Assembly (NCBI RefSeq): GCF_963973895.1 | Contig: NZ_CAXBBF010000001.1 | Direction: 5' to 3' (one strand) | DNA length: 64,000 nucleotides | From: Porticoccus sp950063125 | GTDB taxonomy: Bacteria > Pseudomonadota > Gammaproteobacteria > Pseudomonadales > Porticoccaceae | Shown here: in pieces, positions 1-8,759 of the stretch | How the letters are laid out: each line of letters opens with the position of its first letter | Numbering within the stretch: the first letter of the stretch is position 1 | Translations under genes and position numbers: made by a program | Notes under the pieces: model-generated | Told to the model about the DNA's origin: nothing | Databases searched by the model: none | What the model saw: only the letters and a program-made list of their open reading frames with translations

Positions 1-23
1 GGATAGTCTGATTTTCAGCGCCG

Positions 24-1775
24 TTATAACGCTCTTTTTATATCTTTTGAAACCCTGCGTTTGGCTGTTTGAATGGGTGGATTCTTATCTTGTATGACGT
101 CGCTGTAATGCCTGAGTGACTGGGCATTTAATGGGTCACCTATCCAGCGGGGCAGCACCTGAAAATTTCGGGAAACCAAACTTTCCCGGTCATCCATTTC
201 TGTAAAGCTCAGCCCGACCATGTCGGCAAAGGTGTGGATGAAATGGGCAGTTGAGTAAGGTCGGTCCGTGGCGCTGCGCCATTGGTCGATGTCTCGAGTT
301 TGCTTGAATTTCGGGGATGTCCAGACCACGAATGGTACCGTGTACATGGCTGATGTGGGGGCGGCTTCACTGCGTCCCGCAAACAGATTATCCGGGTAGT
401 CGTATACTTCCTCGCCGTGATCAGCGAAGTACACCAATAGGCTGTTATCGTGCTTGCCGTCTATCGCCTTAATCAGGGATGACACAACTTCATCATTGTA
501 GAGTATGGCGTTGTCGTAGTTGTTGTAATCTTCAATAAGATTTGGTGTTACCCACTCGGGAACACCACTGTTGTCAGTAAAGTGATTGTAGGTCTCGGGA
601 AAACGGTGTTCATAGGCGCGGTGTGTGCCCAGCAAGTGAACAATAATCAATTTCTTGGCCGCATTTGACTCTAGGGCCGCTGCAAAAGGTGGCAGTACAA
701 CTTCGTCGTACTGATTGGCATTCTGTTCCCGATTATTGTTCAGGTAGACCTGATGGTCAGCCAGCTGTGAGAACGTGGTTAGCATGGTGTTGCGGCGAGT
801 CTGGGTTTGCTGGTTGGTAATCCAGGTAATCTCATAACCGGCCTGCTGCATCATGTTTAGCAGGTTTGGCCTGGTAAAAAACAGATCCGGGTTTTTAGGG
901 TCGGCAAATGACAGGATCTGTTGGAGCGCTTCTATGGTATAGGGCCGGGGTGTTATTACATCAGTGAAAACCATAAGCTCATTTTTTGCCTGTAAAGCAT
1001 CTAAATGGGGCGTTGTCGGCCGATGATAACCGTACAGGCTCATGCGCTGACGATTGGTCGATTCACCGAGCACCAGGATTACTGTATCGGGCAAGGTGGC
1101 AACTTCCGCCTTTAGGTTTTTGAGAGGTTGTACCTGACGATTTTTTTCCAGCAGGGCCGTCATGCTCGCCATCTGCTGCCGATATTTTGCGTACCCGACA
1201 ATCAGGTTCCAGGGTGCTGCGGGTTCCATCCGCTTCATCTGGTGGTAAACCGCATCGTTGAGGGTGGTATCTTCCTCGGTCAGTGCTGTGCTGATAAATG
1301 GAAAGAAGGGAATAAGTATAAAAAGAGCGGCATAAGCCAAACGTTTGCGATGGCCTAGGGCCACGGGTCGAGCTTGTTGCCACATCCATATTGGTACAGC
1401 GGTGAACAGTATAAGCACCGGTATAAACCACCATTGCCAATAAGAGGCAATAAACTCACTGCCCTCGGCGACATTCGATTCAAAAACGATAAAAATCGTG
1501 CTCTGGGAAAATTCCTGCCCATAGATAATGAAATAGAATACCGAGATGATCGCTGCCGGCAACATGATCAGACCGCTGAGCGCCAATAATTGCCGTGTAT
1601 ATCTGGGCACCAATAGTATCGGGGTCAACCACATCAGGCTCATCAAAATGGTTTCGCGCAATCCAATGAAGCCAGCCATGCCCGTCGCATAAATGGGAAT
1701 GTGGTAACTAAGGGAAAAATAAGCCGCAAAAAGATAGGCCCAAACAAGCGGATGTTTTTTCGGAAAGTCAGTCAT
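24..1775 (-). CDS. cptA: Phosphoethanolamine transferase, CptA/EptC type
   Basis: 583 aa, full family length. The N-terminal third has about five membrane helices (roughly residues 10-30, 38-57, 63-85, 113-133, 146-163). A periplasmic sulfatase-fold domain follows. Visible catalytic signatures are LGEST with metal ligand Glu238, the presumed nucleophile Thr280 in PYTIEAL, His385 in LLGTHRAY, and Asp452/His453 in FADHGEE. The segment NRQRMSLYGYHRPTTP is typical of EptC/CptA rather than EptA. Such enzymes move phosphoethanolamine from phosphatidylethanolamine to lipopolysaccharide (core heptose in EptC), which changes envelope charge; the exact acceptor here is inferred. The gene is divergent from the metY/rimP region and stands alone. 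Confidence 0.9.
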   Translation of the reverse strand: MTDFPKKHPLVWAYLFAAYFSLSYHIPIYATGMAGFIGLRETILMSLMWLTPILLVPRYTRQLLALSGLIMLPAAIISVFYFIIYGQEFSQSTIFIVFESNVAEGSEFIASYWQWWFIPVLILFTAVPIWMWQQARPVALGHRKRLAYAALFILIPFFPFISTALTEEDTTLNDAVYHQMKRMEPAAPWNLIVGYAKYRQQMASMTALLEKNRQVQPLKNLKAEVATLPDTVILVLGESTNRQRMSLYGYHRPTTPHLDALQAKNELMVFTDVITPRPYTIEALQQILSFADPKNPDLFFTRPNLLNMMQQAGYEITWITNQQTQTRRNTMLTTFSQLADHQVYLNNNREQNANQYDEVVLPPFAAALESNAAKKLIIVHLLGTHRAYEHRFPETYNHFTDNSGVPEWVTPNLIEDYNNYDNAILYNDEVVSSLIKAIDGKHDNSLLVYFADHGEEVYDYPDNLFAGRSEAAPTSAMYTVPFVVWTSPKFKQTRDIDQWRSATDRPYSTAHFIHTFADMVGLSFTEMDDRESLVSRNFQVLPRWIGDPLNAQSLRHYSDVIQDKNPPIQTAKRRVSKDIKRAL

Positions 1776-2020
1776 TTGGCGGCAATTTTTTTGAATGTGG
1801 AAGTGTAACTGTACGACCCTAATATTAAGTGGGGCTTAACTGATGGGGTCTGCTGCAGAACCCCTCCAGCTGTTGAGCGTTTTTTCCTGGCAAGAGATTC
1901 TGTGGTTGCAGGTCAGTGTCGCTGCCCGGCAATTCAGCGATACTTGGAAGGTGTCGGTTTGATGTGAAAGCTCCTTGCGGGGGGAAACGGTTGGGAGCAC
2001 AACAAAGCCGTGTTTCCCCC
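1776..2020. other. Intergenic region upstream of metY
   Basis: No gene seen. It contains a GGGGT (1845-1849) / ACCCC (1860-1864) hairpin and, just before the metY -35, a 9-bp inverted repeat GGGGGAAAC (1980-1988) / GTTTCCCCC (2012-2020). The second repeat abuts the -35 hexamer, so it could be a protein-binding site. There is no T-run after it, so it is not a terminator on the plus strand. secG and tRNA-Leu, which often precede metY in gammaproteobacteria, are absent here. Confidence 0.4.
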
Positions 2021-2049
2021 TTGACCCTATGGTGTCTGGCCCCTATAAT
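2021..2049 (+). promoter_or_regulatory. Strong sigma70 promoter of metY
   Basis: TTGACC (2021-2026) and a perfect TATAAT (2044-2049) are separated by exactly 17 bp. The discriminator that follows (CCACGGCCC) is GC-rich, as in stringently controlled stable-RNA promoters. Predicted start is near 2056. It should drive the structured leader and the initiator tRNA. Confidence 0.85.
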
Positions 2050-2055
2050 CCACGG

Positions 2056-2160
2056 CCCTTGAAGCAGTCACTTGACAGCTTGGGGGCTTGCCAGAGGTTA
2101 TGAGCTGGCAAGGTAAAGGAGACATGCTCAGTCTCCTGGCCGTTAAGGTCAGCGTTTTTT
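2056..2160 (+). ncRNA. Structured leader RNA of metY, possible separate small RNA
   Basis: Between the predicted start and the tRNA lie three consecutive stems: CTTGCCAG (2087-2094) with CTGGCAAG (2105-2112); GGAGAC (2118-2123) with GTCTCC (2131-2136); and CTGGCC (2136-2141) with GGTCAG (2147-2152). The last is followed by CG and six T (2155-2160). The third stem plus T-run resembles an intrinsic terminator placed before the tRNA. It could be an attenuator, a processed leader or the 3' end of a roughly 105-nt RNA. I do not recognise the family. Confidence 0.35.
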
Positions 2161-2162
2161 GA

Positions 2163-2239
<77 letters not shown>

Positions 2240-2294
2240 AATTCTGGTATCGGTACTGCTGGTACCATGCGTCAGGACAAGGCGCAGCCGAAGG

Positions 2295-2315
2295 GCCCCT
2301 TTTTAGGGGCTTTTT
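2295..2315 (+). terminator. Intrinsic terminator after metY
   Basis: Perfect 6-bp stem GCCCCT (2295-2300) / AGGGGC (2305-2310), TTTT loop, then five T (2311-2315). It sits between the tRNA and rimP and could allow partial read-through into the nusA-infB operon. Confidence 0.85.
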
Positions 2316-2379
2316 GCTAAGTGGTTTTGATGAAGTGGGCTGTGTGCCCATTTTTTGATTGGGAAACCGAGAGATTACA

Positions 2380-2838
2380 GTGGCGACAAAAGAGGAGACC
2401 CTCCGCGCGATGATTGCACCCATAGTGGATGCAATGGGTTGTGAACTTTGGGGGTTGGAGTATTTGTCATCAGGTCGCAATGCGATGCTACGTATTTACA
2501 TTGAGCGTGAGAGTGATGGTGTGACAGTGGAGGACTGTGAAAAAGTCAGCCGCCAGGTCAGCAGTCAGTTGGATGTCGAGGACCCGATTACCGGGGAGTA
2601 CACCCTGGAGGTCTCCTCCCCGGGCATGGACCGGCCTTTATACACGCTGGATCAGTTTGAAAAGTATGTTGGGGAAGATGTGGCCTTGCGGCTGAGATTT
2701 CCCCATGAAGGCAGACGGAATTTCAAGGGCCGTCTGAATGGCGTGGAGGGTGAGGATGTTCTGTTGATTGTTGACGATCATGAATATCTCTTTCCCCTGG
2801 ATAGCATTGAAAAGGCGAATGTCGTTCCTCGGTTTTGA
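2380..2838 (+). CDS. rimP: Ribosome maturation factor RimP
   Basis: 152 aa from a GTG start at 2380, preceded by GAGAG. The protein then begins ATKEETLRAMIAPIVDAMG, which aligns with the N-terminus of known RimP. A TTG 21 nt upstream also keeps the frame but would add a non-conserved extension. RimP helps 30S subunit assembly. The core GLEYLSSGRNAMLRIYIE and VSSPGMDRPL segments are typical. It is first in rimP-nusA-infB-rbfA-truB-rpsO-pnp, with 22 bp to nusA. Confidence 0.95.
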   Translation: MATKEETLRAMIAPIVDAMGCELWGLEYLSSGRNAMLRIYIERESDGVTVEDCEKVSRQVSSQLDVEDPITGEYTLEVSSPGMDRPLYTLDQFEKYVGEDVALRLRFPHEGRRNFKGRLNGVEGEDVLLIVDDHEYLFPLDSIEKANVVPRF

Positions 2839-2860
2839 GGGCGATTGCGAGGCTGAATGA

Positions 2861-4351
2861 ATGAATAAAGAAATCTTGATGGTGGTGGAAGCCGTTTCTA
2901 ATGAAAAGGGCGTGTCCAAAGAGGTTATTTTTGAGGCCATTGAACAGGCCCTTGCCACGGCGACCAAGAAGCGCTATGACGAAGATTCCAACATCCGGGT
3001 AACCATTGATCGCGCCACCGGTGACTATGAAACGTTCCGCTGGTGGGAAGTGGTTGCCGATGATGTGCTGGCGGAACTCGGAACCCAGTTCACGCTCGAA
3101 GAAGCCCATGAGAAAGACGCGGGCCTTAAAGCTGGCGATACCTTTGAAGAGCAGGTGGAAAACATCGGTTTTGGTCGTATTGCTGCCCAAACGGCCAAGC
3201 AGGTTATTGTCCAGAAAGTGCGTGATGCAGAACGCGCACTGGTGGTGGAACAATACCGTGACCAGCTCGGCGAGCTGGTGAGTGGCAGCGTCAAAAAAGT
3301 GACTCGCGAAAGTATTATCGTTGATTTGGGTAACAATGCTGAAGCCGTCATGCCGAGAGAAGAGTTGGTGGGGCGGGAAGTTTTTCGAATCAATGATCGG
3401 GTGCGTGCCATTCTTCAGGAGATTAATTCTGAAAGCCGTGGTCCCCAGCTTTTTCTGAGCCGTAAATGCAATGAGATGCTGGTTGAACTGTTCCGTATTG
3501 AAGTGCCGGAGATTGCCGAGGAAGTGATTGAAATTCGCGGCGCGGCGAGAGACCCGGGGTCGCGTGCGAAAATTGCCGTGAAGACCAATGATGGACGAAT
3601 CGACCCGATCGGTGCCTGCGTCGGTATGCGTGGTGCGCGTGTTCAGGCCGTCTCCAATGAGCTGGATGGCGAGCGTATCGATATCGTATTGTGGGATGAT
3701 AATCCCGCCCAGCTGGCGATAAATGCCATGGCGCCTGCAGAAGTGGAGTCGATCATCGTTGATGAGGAGACGCACTCGATGGATGTGGCAGTGGCCGGAG
3801 AGACTCTGGCGATGGCCATTGGCCGCAACGGGCAGAATGTCCGTCTTGCCTCTGAACTGACCGGCTGGAAAATCAATGTAATGTCTGTCGAAGAGGCGGA
3901 GGTCAAGCAGCTGGCAGAGTCCAGCTCACTGGTGGAAACCTTTATGAACCGCCTGGACATTGATGAAGATGTCGCCATGGTGTTGGTCGATGAAGGGTTC
4001 ACCTCTATCGAAGAAGTTGCCTATGTTCCTCTGGATGAGATGGCTGGCATCGATGGTTTTGATGAAGAAGTGGCTGAAGAACTGCGTGCCCGTGCCAAGG
4101 ACGCGTTGCTGACGATGGCGCTGGCCTCAGAGGAGGGGATGTCAGGTCCCGCAACTGATTTGTTGGAAATGGAAGGTATGGACGATCAGTTGGCGCATAC
4201 ATTGGCCAAGCATGGCATTGCCAGCATGGAGGATCTCGCTGAGCAGGCCGTGGAAGACTTGCTGGATATTGAGAACATGGACGCAGAGCGGGCAGCCAAG
4301 CTGATTATGACTGCACGTGCCCCCTGGTTCGCCGATGAGAGCGACAGTTAA
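2861..4351 (+). CDS. nusA: Transcription termination/antitermination factor NusA
   Basis: 496 aa, same length class as Escherichia coli NusA. It begins MNKEILMVVEAVSNEKG. An N-terminal RNA polymerase-binding domain (about 1-130) is followed by an S1 domain (about 136-190, GSVKKVTRESIIVDLGNNAE), two KH domains carrying the conserved DPGSRAKIAVKTND and GRNGQNVRLAS segments, and two C-terminal acidic AR repeats (about 360-425 and 435-495) with paired helix-hairpin-helix-like motifs. It modulates pausing, termination and antitermination. It lies 22 bp after rimP and 29 bp before infB. Confidence 0.97.
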   Translation: MNKEILMVVEAVSNEKGVSKEVIFEAIEQALATATKKRYDEDSNIRVTIDRATGDYETFRWWEVVADDVLAELGTQFTLEEAHEKDAGLKAGDTFEEQVENIGFGRIAAQTAKQVIVQKVRDAERALVVEQYRDQLGELVSGSVKKVTRESIIVDLGNNAEAVMPREELVGREVFRINDRVRAILQEINSESRGPQLFLSRKCNEMLVELFRIEVPEIAEEVIEIRGAARDPGSRAKIAVKTNDGRIDPIGACVGMRGARVQAVSNELDGERIDIVLWDDNPAQLAINAMAPAEVESIIVDEETHSMDVAVAGETLAMAIGRNGQNVRLASELTGWKINVMSVEEAEVKQLAESSSLVETFMNRLDIDEDVAMVLVDEGFTSIEEVAYVPLDEMAGIDGFDEEVAEELRARAKDALLTMALASEEGMSGPATDLLEMEGMDDQLAHTLAKHGIASMEDLAEQAVEDLLDIENMDAERAAKLIMTARAPWFADESDS

Positions 4352-4380
4352 ACGAACAGGCGATGAATTGAGGAATACTG

Positions 4381-6939
4381 ATGGCTGAAGTCACTGTTAG
4401 CGAACTTGCCAAGGTTGTCGGAGCATCCGTCGACCGCCTGCTGAGTCAAATGCAGGAGGCCGGTTTGCCTCACAACTCTGCTGACGCAAGTGTCAGTGAT
4501 GAGGAAAAGCAGACGCTGCTGGCCTATTTGAAAGGCTTGCACGGTGAGCAGTCCCGCGACCCCAAAAAAATCACATTGAAACGCAAGACGGTCAGTACAC
4601 TCAAAACGGGTGCCGGCCGTAAAACAGTTAATGTGGAGGTTCGCAAAACCCGAACCTACGTCAAGCGGGCAAATGAAGAAGAGACTGCAGCTCCAGCTGA
4701 GCAGGAGGAGTCGGTCGTAGCAGACTCCGTCGTTGAGCCGGTTTCTCCAGTTGTTGATGATCCGGAAGTGAAGCGGCAGGCTGCCATCGAGACACGCCGA
4801 AAGGCAGAAGAGGAAGCTCGCCTTGAGCAGGAAAATCAGCGCAAGGCTGAAGAAGAGCGCAAGTCTGCGCCCTCAACAGTCGAGCCGTTACCTCCTGAGC
4901 TGGTCGATCAGCCCGTAGACGCCCCCAAGCATGTGAAAAAACATGTCAGGGACGATGACGCAGCCGATGATTCAGAAGAGGCACCGAAAAAAGCGAAAAA
5001 ACGGGGTGCTATCAAAGACCCGAAGCGCAAGAAAGAAGATTTGCTGAAAGCTGTCGTTGAGGAAGTTGAGGAAGTTGAGGAAGTCGCTGGGGAGAAAAAA
5101 CCCCGGTTGCGTTCGGGTATATCGGTTCCCATCAAGATTGAGAACAAGCACAAATTTAAAAAACCCACCAATAAGATCATTCATGATGTGGAGATTCCCG
5201 AACAAATCACAGTCAGTGATCTAGCCCAGGCAATGTCAGTAAAGGCTGCAGTCGTGATCAAGGAGTTGATGAAAATGGGGACCATGGCCTCCATCAATCA
5301 ACCAATCGATCAGGATACTGCCACATTGGTGGTGGAGGAACTTGGGCACAACCCAGTGCCGGTTTCAGACGATGAGATAGAACAAAAGTTGATCCAGGCG
5401 CTACAGGCCGATGTGTCAGAGGAGCTGGAACCCCGTGCGCCGGTTGTCACGGTGATGGGCCATGTTGACCACGGCAAAACCTCGCTACTGGACCATATCC
5501 GAAAAACCCGTGTCGCTTCAGGTGAAGCCGGGGGAATTACCCAGCATATCGGCGCCTATCATGTCGATACGCCCAAGGGCATGGTTACCTTCCTGGACAC
5601 CCCCGGTCACGCAGCCTTCACGGCAATGCGTGCCCGTGGTGCACACAGCACCGATGTGGTGATCCTGGTGGTGGCTGCGGACGATGGTGTGATGCCGCAA
5701 ACCGTGGAGGCCATCCAGCACGCCCGTGCTGCCGGCGTGCCTATCGTGGTTGCCATTAACAAAATGGACAAGGAAGGCGCGGATCCGGATAGGGTCACGA
5801 ATGAACTGTCTGCCAAGGATGTCATTCCGGAAGAATGGGGTGGTGATACGCAGTTTGTGAAAGTTTCGGCCCACACTGGCGATGGCATTGATGATTTGCT
5901 GGACGCCGTGTTACTGCAAGCTGAGCTGTTGGAGTTACAGGCATCCCGCAATGTCCCGGCCAAAGGTGTGATCGTTGAATCGCGACTGGAAAAAGGTCGA
6001 GGTGTGGTGGCGACGGCATTGGTGCAGTCAGGCACCTTGCGCAAGGGCGATTTGCTGCTGGCTGGTGAAAGTGTCGGCAAAATCCGTGCGATGGTCGATG
6101 AAGCCGGTAAGCCGATTGTTGAGGCGGGGCCATCGATACCGGTAGAGATTCTCGGTCTTGATATGCCGCCAGCGGCCGGTGAAGAGTTTTTGGTGGTAGA
6201 AGATGAACGCAAGGCCCGTGAATTGGCGGAAATGCGTCAGGACAAAACCCGTCAGGACCGTGTGAACCGCCAGCAGGCCGCCAAGCTGGAAAATATGTTT
6301 GCCACCTTTGAATCCCAGGACAAAAAGGGTGTTCTCCCAGTGATGGTGAAGGCTGATGTGCGGGGTTCTCTGGAAGCGATTCTTTCCGCCATGGCGGATA
6401 TTGGCACTGACGAGGTCGAAGTAAATGTTGTGGCCTCCGGTGTCGGTGGCATCAACGAGTCCGATATTAACCTGGCCATTACTACCGGTGCCGTGGTGTT
6501 TGGTTTTAACGTTCGTGCCGATACGGCTGCCCGTCAGCTGGTGGAGCAGGAGCAGGTCGACCTGCGTTACTACAGCATCATTTACAACCTGTTGGATGAT
6601 GTGAAACAGGCCTTGAGTGGCCTGCTGACACCGGAGCGCAGTGAAGTCATCACCGGTATCGCTGAAGTGCGCGATGTTTTCCGTTCTCCTAAATTTGGTG
6701 CGGTAGCGGGTTGTATGGTGATTGAAGGTACAGTCCATCGCAACAAGCGTATTCGGGTGTTGCGCGACAATATCGTCATTTATGAGGGTGAGCTGGAATC
6801 GCTGCGACGTTTCAAGGATGACGTCAACGAAGTGCGCAACGGTGTTGAGTGTGGTATCGGGGTGAAAGATTATAACGATATCAAACCCGGCGATCAGATT
6901 GAGGTGTACGAGATCAGGGAAGTCGCGCGCCAGCTCTGA
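4381..6939 (+). CDS. infB: Translation initiation factor IF-2
   Basis: 852 aa. An N-terminal IF2 domain (about 1-50) is followed by a long charged linker (about 90-270). The linker holds three exact 9-bp copies coding Val-Glu-Glu at 5056-5082. The GTPase domain has G1 GHVDHGKT at 360-367, G3 DTPGH at 406-410 and G4 NKMD at 460-463, followed by beta-barrel domains and the C-terminal fMet-tRNA-binding domain. IF2 brings fMet-tRNA to the 30S subunit, so the nearby initiator tRNA is functionally linked. ATG at 4381 has a good GAGGA site upstream. Confidence 0.97.
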   Translation: MAEVTVSELAKVVGASVDRLLSQMQEAGLPHNSADASVSDEEKQTLLAYLKGLHGEQSRDPKKITLKRKTVSTLKTGAGRKTVNVEVRKTRTYVKRANEEETAAPAEQEESVVADSVVEPVSPVVDDPEVKRQAAIETRRKAEEEARLEQENQRKAEEERKSAPSTVEPLPPELVDQPVDAPKHVKKHVRDDDAADDSEEAPKKAKKRGAIKDPKRKKEDLLKAVVEEVEEVEEVAGEKKPRLRSGISVPIKIENKHKFKKPTNKIIHDVEIPEQITVSDLAQAMSVKAAVVIKELMKMGTMASINQPIDQDTATLVVEELGHNPVPVSDDEIEQKLIQALQADVSEELEPRAPVVTVMGHVDHGKTSLLDHIRKTRVASGEAGGITQHIGAYHVDTPKGMVTFLDTPGHAAFTAMRARGAHSTDVVILVVAADDGVMPQTVEAIQHARAAGVPIVVAINKMDKEGADPDRVTNELSAKDVIPEEWGGDTQFVKVSAHTGDGIDDLLDAVLLQAELLELQASRNVPAKGVIVESRLEKGRGVVATALVQSGTLRKGDLLLAGESVGKIRAMVDEAGKPIVEAGPSIPVEILGLDMPPAAGEEFLVVEDERKARELAEMRQDKTRQDRVNRQQAAKLENMFATFESQDKKGVLPVMVKADVRGSLEAILSAMADIGTDEVEVNVVASGVGGINESDINLAITTGAVVFGFNVRADTAARQLVEQEQVDLRYYSIIYNLLDDVKQALSGLLTPERSEVITGIAEVRDVFRSPKFGAVAGCMVIEGTVHRNKRIRVLRDNIVIYEGELESLRRFKDDVNEVRNGVECGIGVKDYNDIKPGDQIEVYEIREVARQL

Positions 6940-6960
6940 TTGTGCTGACGCCAAACCGAT

Positions 6961-7359
6961 ATGCCTAGAGAATTTACCCGCAATGACCGAGTCGCAGATG
7001 CGTTGCAGCGCGAGCTGGCACAACTGATTCGCGACGAAGTCAGGGACCCGCGTTTGGGGCTGGTCAATATTACTGCCGTAGAGGTTTCCCGCGATCTCTC
7101 CAGTGCCAAGGTGTTCGTTAACCTGGTCGGGGCCGAGTCTGCTGATGAGAGTCGTGAAGCTGCCGAGGTTTTGAATGGTGCGGCCGGATTTTTGCGGACG
7201 TTGCTGGCCAAACGCATGTTGCTGCGAATTGTGCCAAAATTGCGTTTTATTTTTGATCTCACTGGCAGGCGTGCTCAGGAGCTGTCTTCGCTCATTGATT
7301 ACGCGGTCAATCGGGACAGGGCGCGGCATACAGATACAGATTCCTCCGGGGAGGACTGA
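6961..7359 (+). CDS. rbfA: Ribosome-binding factor A
   Basis: 132 aa, single KH-like RbfA domain. The start MPREFTRNDRVADALQRELAQLIRDEVRDPRLG is typical, as is LLAKRMLLRIVPKLRF. It binds the 30S subunit for 16S rRNA 5'-end maturation and cold adaptation. It lies 21 bp after infB and is followed after 2 bp by truB. Confidence 0.95.
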   Translation: MPREFTRNDRVADALQRELAQLIRDEVRDPRLGLVNITAVEVSRDLSSAKVFVNLVGAESADESREAAEVLNGAAGFLRTLLAKRMLLRIVPKLRFIFDLTGRRAQELSSLIDYAVNRDRARHTDTDSSGED

Positions 7360-7361
7360 GT

Positions 7362-8306
7362 TTGGCGCGTCGTCGCAAGGGCAGGTTGGTCAACGGTATA
7401 CTGCTGCTCGATAAACCGCTGGGGATCTCCTCAAACGGCGCTTTGCAGAAGGTGAAACACCTTTTTGAGGCCGCCAAGGCGGGGCACACTGGCAATCTGG
7501 ATCCGCTTGCGACGGGCGTCTTGCCAGTATGCCTTGGCGAGGCAACCAAGTTTACCCAGTTTTTGTTGGATGCGGATAAATGCTACCGCGCGACTTTTCG
7601 CTTTGGTATGGCGACTGTTAGCGGCGATGCTGATGGAGAGGTCACCCGTGACAGCGGTGCCCCTGAGCTAACTGAAGCTCAGGTGATGGATGTTCTGGAC
7701 GGCTTCAGGGGTGATATCGATCAGGTGCCTCCGATGTTTTCGGCATTGAAGCACCAGGGCCAACCGCTCTACAAGCTGGCCCGTGAAGGGCTGGAAATTG
7801 AACGAAAAGCCCGGCCGGTCACAATTCACTCGCTGGCATTGGTTGAGTTTCGCGGCGGTGAGTTCCCGGAGGCCGATCTGATTGTCCACTGCAGCAAGGG
7901 AACCTACATTCGCACGCTGGCGGAAGAGATTGGCCAGCGGCTTGGTTGTGGCGCTTACCTATCGGTTTTGCGGCGCACCGCCGCCGGGCCCTTTAAAGAA
8001 GATCAGTCGGTGACGTTGGGTGAATTGCAATCACTCAGGGAAGAAAGTGGTCTGGATCAGCTAGACCAACTTTTGTTGCCGATGGATGCCGGGATGACAC
8101 ATCTGGCTGCACTGCAGTTAGATGAGGATCTGGCTTTCTATTTTTGCCGGGGACAGGCGGTGATGGTGCCGCAGGTCTATCGTCAAAGTGAAGAAGGCGA
8201 TATAGTGCGTGTCTTTGAAATGAGCCAGTCCCTGCCGCAGTTGCTTGGGGTTGGTGAAGTCACAGAAGATGGACGGGTAGCCCCGAAACGTCTTGTTGTG
8301 AGATAG
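7362..8306 (+). CDS. truB: tRNA pseudouridine-55 synthase TruB
   Basis: 314 aa from a TTG start at 7362, with the strong site GGGGAGGA just upstream overlapping the end of rbfA. There is no nearby ATG in frame, and the resulting start MARRRKGRLVNGILLLDKP matches the family. Catalytic Asp47 sits in GHTGNLDPLATG. The C-terminal part (GVGEVTEDGRVAPKRLVV) is the usual PUA-like end. It makes pseudouridine 55 in the T loop of tRNAs. The non-AUG start suggests output is set by coupling to rbfA. Confidence 0.95.
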   Translation: MARRRKGRLVNGILLLDKPLGISSNGALQKVKHLFEAAKAGHTGNLDPLATGVLPVCLGEATKFTQFLLDADKCYRATFRFGMATVSGDADGEVTRDSGAPELTEAQVMDVLDGFRGDIDQVPPMFSALKHQGQPLYKLAREGLEIERKARPVTIHSLALVEFRGGEFPEADLIVHCSKGTYIRTLAEEIGQRLGCGAYLSVLRRTAAGPFKEDQSVTLGELQSLREESGLDQLDQLLLPMDAGMTHLAALQLDEDLAFYFCRGQAVMVPQVYRQSEEGDIVRVFEMSQSLPQLLGVGEVTEDGRVAPKRLVVR

Positions 8307-8386
8307 GGAGTCCTGTCCTGTGAGGCAGAATCCCGGATTGGACCCATCAGGTGGTGCCGGTCGAATTCACTGTTAGGGTTCCTGTA

Positions 8387-8426
8387 AATATGCGCGGGCG
8401 CCCCGAATCTAACCCGCATATTGGAG
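8387..8426 (+). promoter_or_regulatory. Hairpin at the rpsO ribosome-binding site
   Basis: AATATGC...GGG (8387-8398) can pair with CCCGCATATT (8413-8422), a 10-bp stem with a 2-nt bulge. It ends exactly at the Shine-Dalgarno GGAG (8423-8426) of rpsO. In Escherichia coli and other bacteria S15 represses its own translation by binding a structured rpsO leader, so this is a plausible equivalent. The fold is seen; the function is inferred. Confidence 0.5.
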
Positions 8427-8434
8427 AAATAACC

Positions 8435-8701
8435 ATGTTAAATGTAACTGAAAAAGAAGCGATTGTTAAAGAGTACGCGCAGTCCGTGGGTGATACCGGT
8501 TCGCCGGAAGTGCAGGTAGCTCTGCTCACCGCCAACATCAACAAACTGCAGGGTCATTTCAGTGACCACAACAAGGATCACCACTCAAGACGTGGTTTGA
8601 TCCGTATGGTAAACCAGCGACGCAAATTGCTGGACTACCTAAAAGCTAAAGACGCGAAGCGCTATATGACGCTGATTGGACAGCTTGGCCTGCGTCGCTA
8701 A
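8435..8701 (+). CDS. rpsO: 30S ribosomal protein S15
   Basis: 88 aa from ATG 8435, seven nt after GGAGA. An in-frame upstream GTG at 8351 would add 28 non-conserved residues and is rejected. The conserved block GDTGSPEVQVALLTANIN and the LQGHFSDHNKDHHSRRGL segment identify S15, a primary 16S rRNA binder in the platform of the 30S subunit. rpsO precedes pnp as in other gammaproteobacteria. Confidence 0.98.
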   Translation: MLNVTEKEAIVKEYAQSVGDTGSPEVQVALLTANINKLQGHFSDHNKDHHSRRGLIRMVNQRRKLLDYLKAKDAKRYMTLIGQLGLRR

Positions 8702-8712
8702 TAGAATTGCTG

Positions 8713-8732
8713 ACGGCTCCCCTGGGAGCCGT
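8713..8732 (+). promoter_or_regulatory. rpsO-pnp intergenic hairpin
   Basis: ACGGCTCC (8713-8720), CCTG loop, GGAGCCGT (8725-8732). There is no T-run after it, so it is more likely an RNA-processing or stabilising stem than a full terminator. In Escherichia coli the same gap holds a terminator and an RNase III-cut stem through which PNPase controls its own mRNA; equivalence here is inferred. Confidence 0.5.
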
Positions 8733-8759
8733 TCACGCTTATGGAGAGGTAATATAATT

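Noticed and set aside
1776..2020. tRNA-Leu or secG upstream of metY
   Set aside because: No cloverleaf other than metY and no SecG-like frame; the region is non-coding.
2723..3775. Long open frame (350 codons) on the minus strand opposite nusA
   Set aside because: It lies wholly opposite conserved nusA, has no recognisable domain and reflects codon bias of the real gene.
6028..7329. Minus-strand open frame of 433 codons opposite infB-rbfA
   Set aside because: It crosses two conserved genes and their gap; no motif or start signal supports it.
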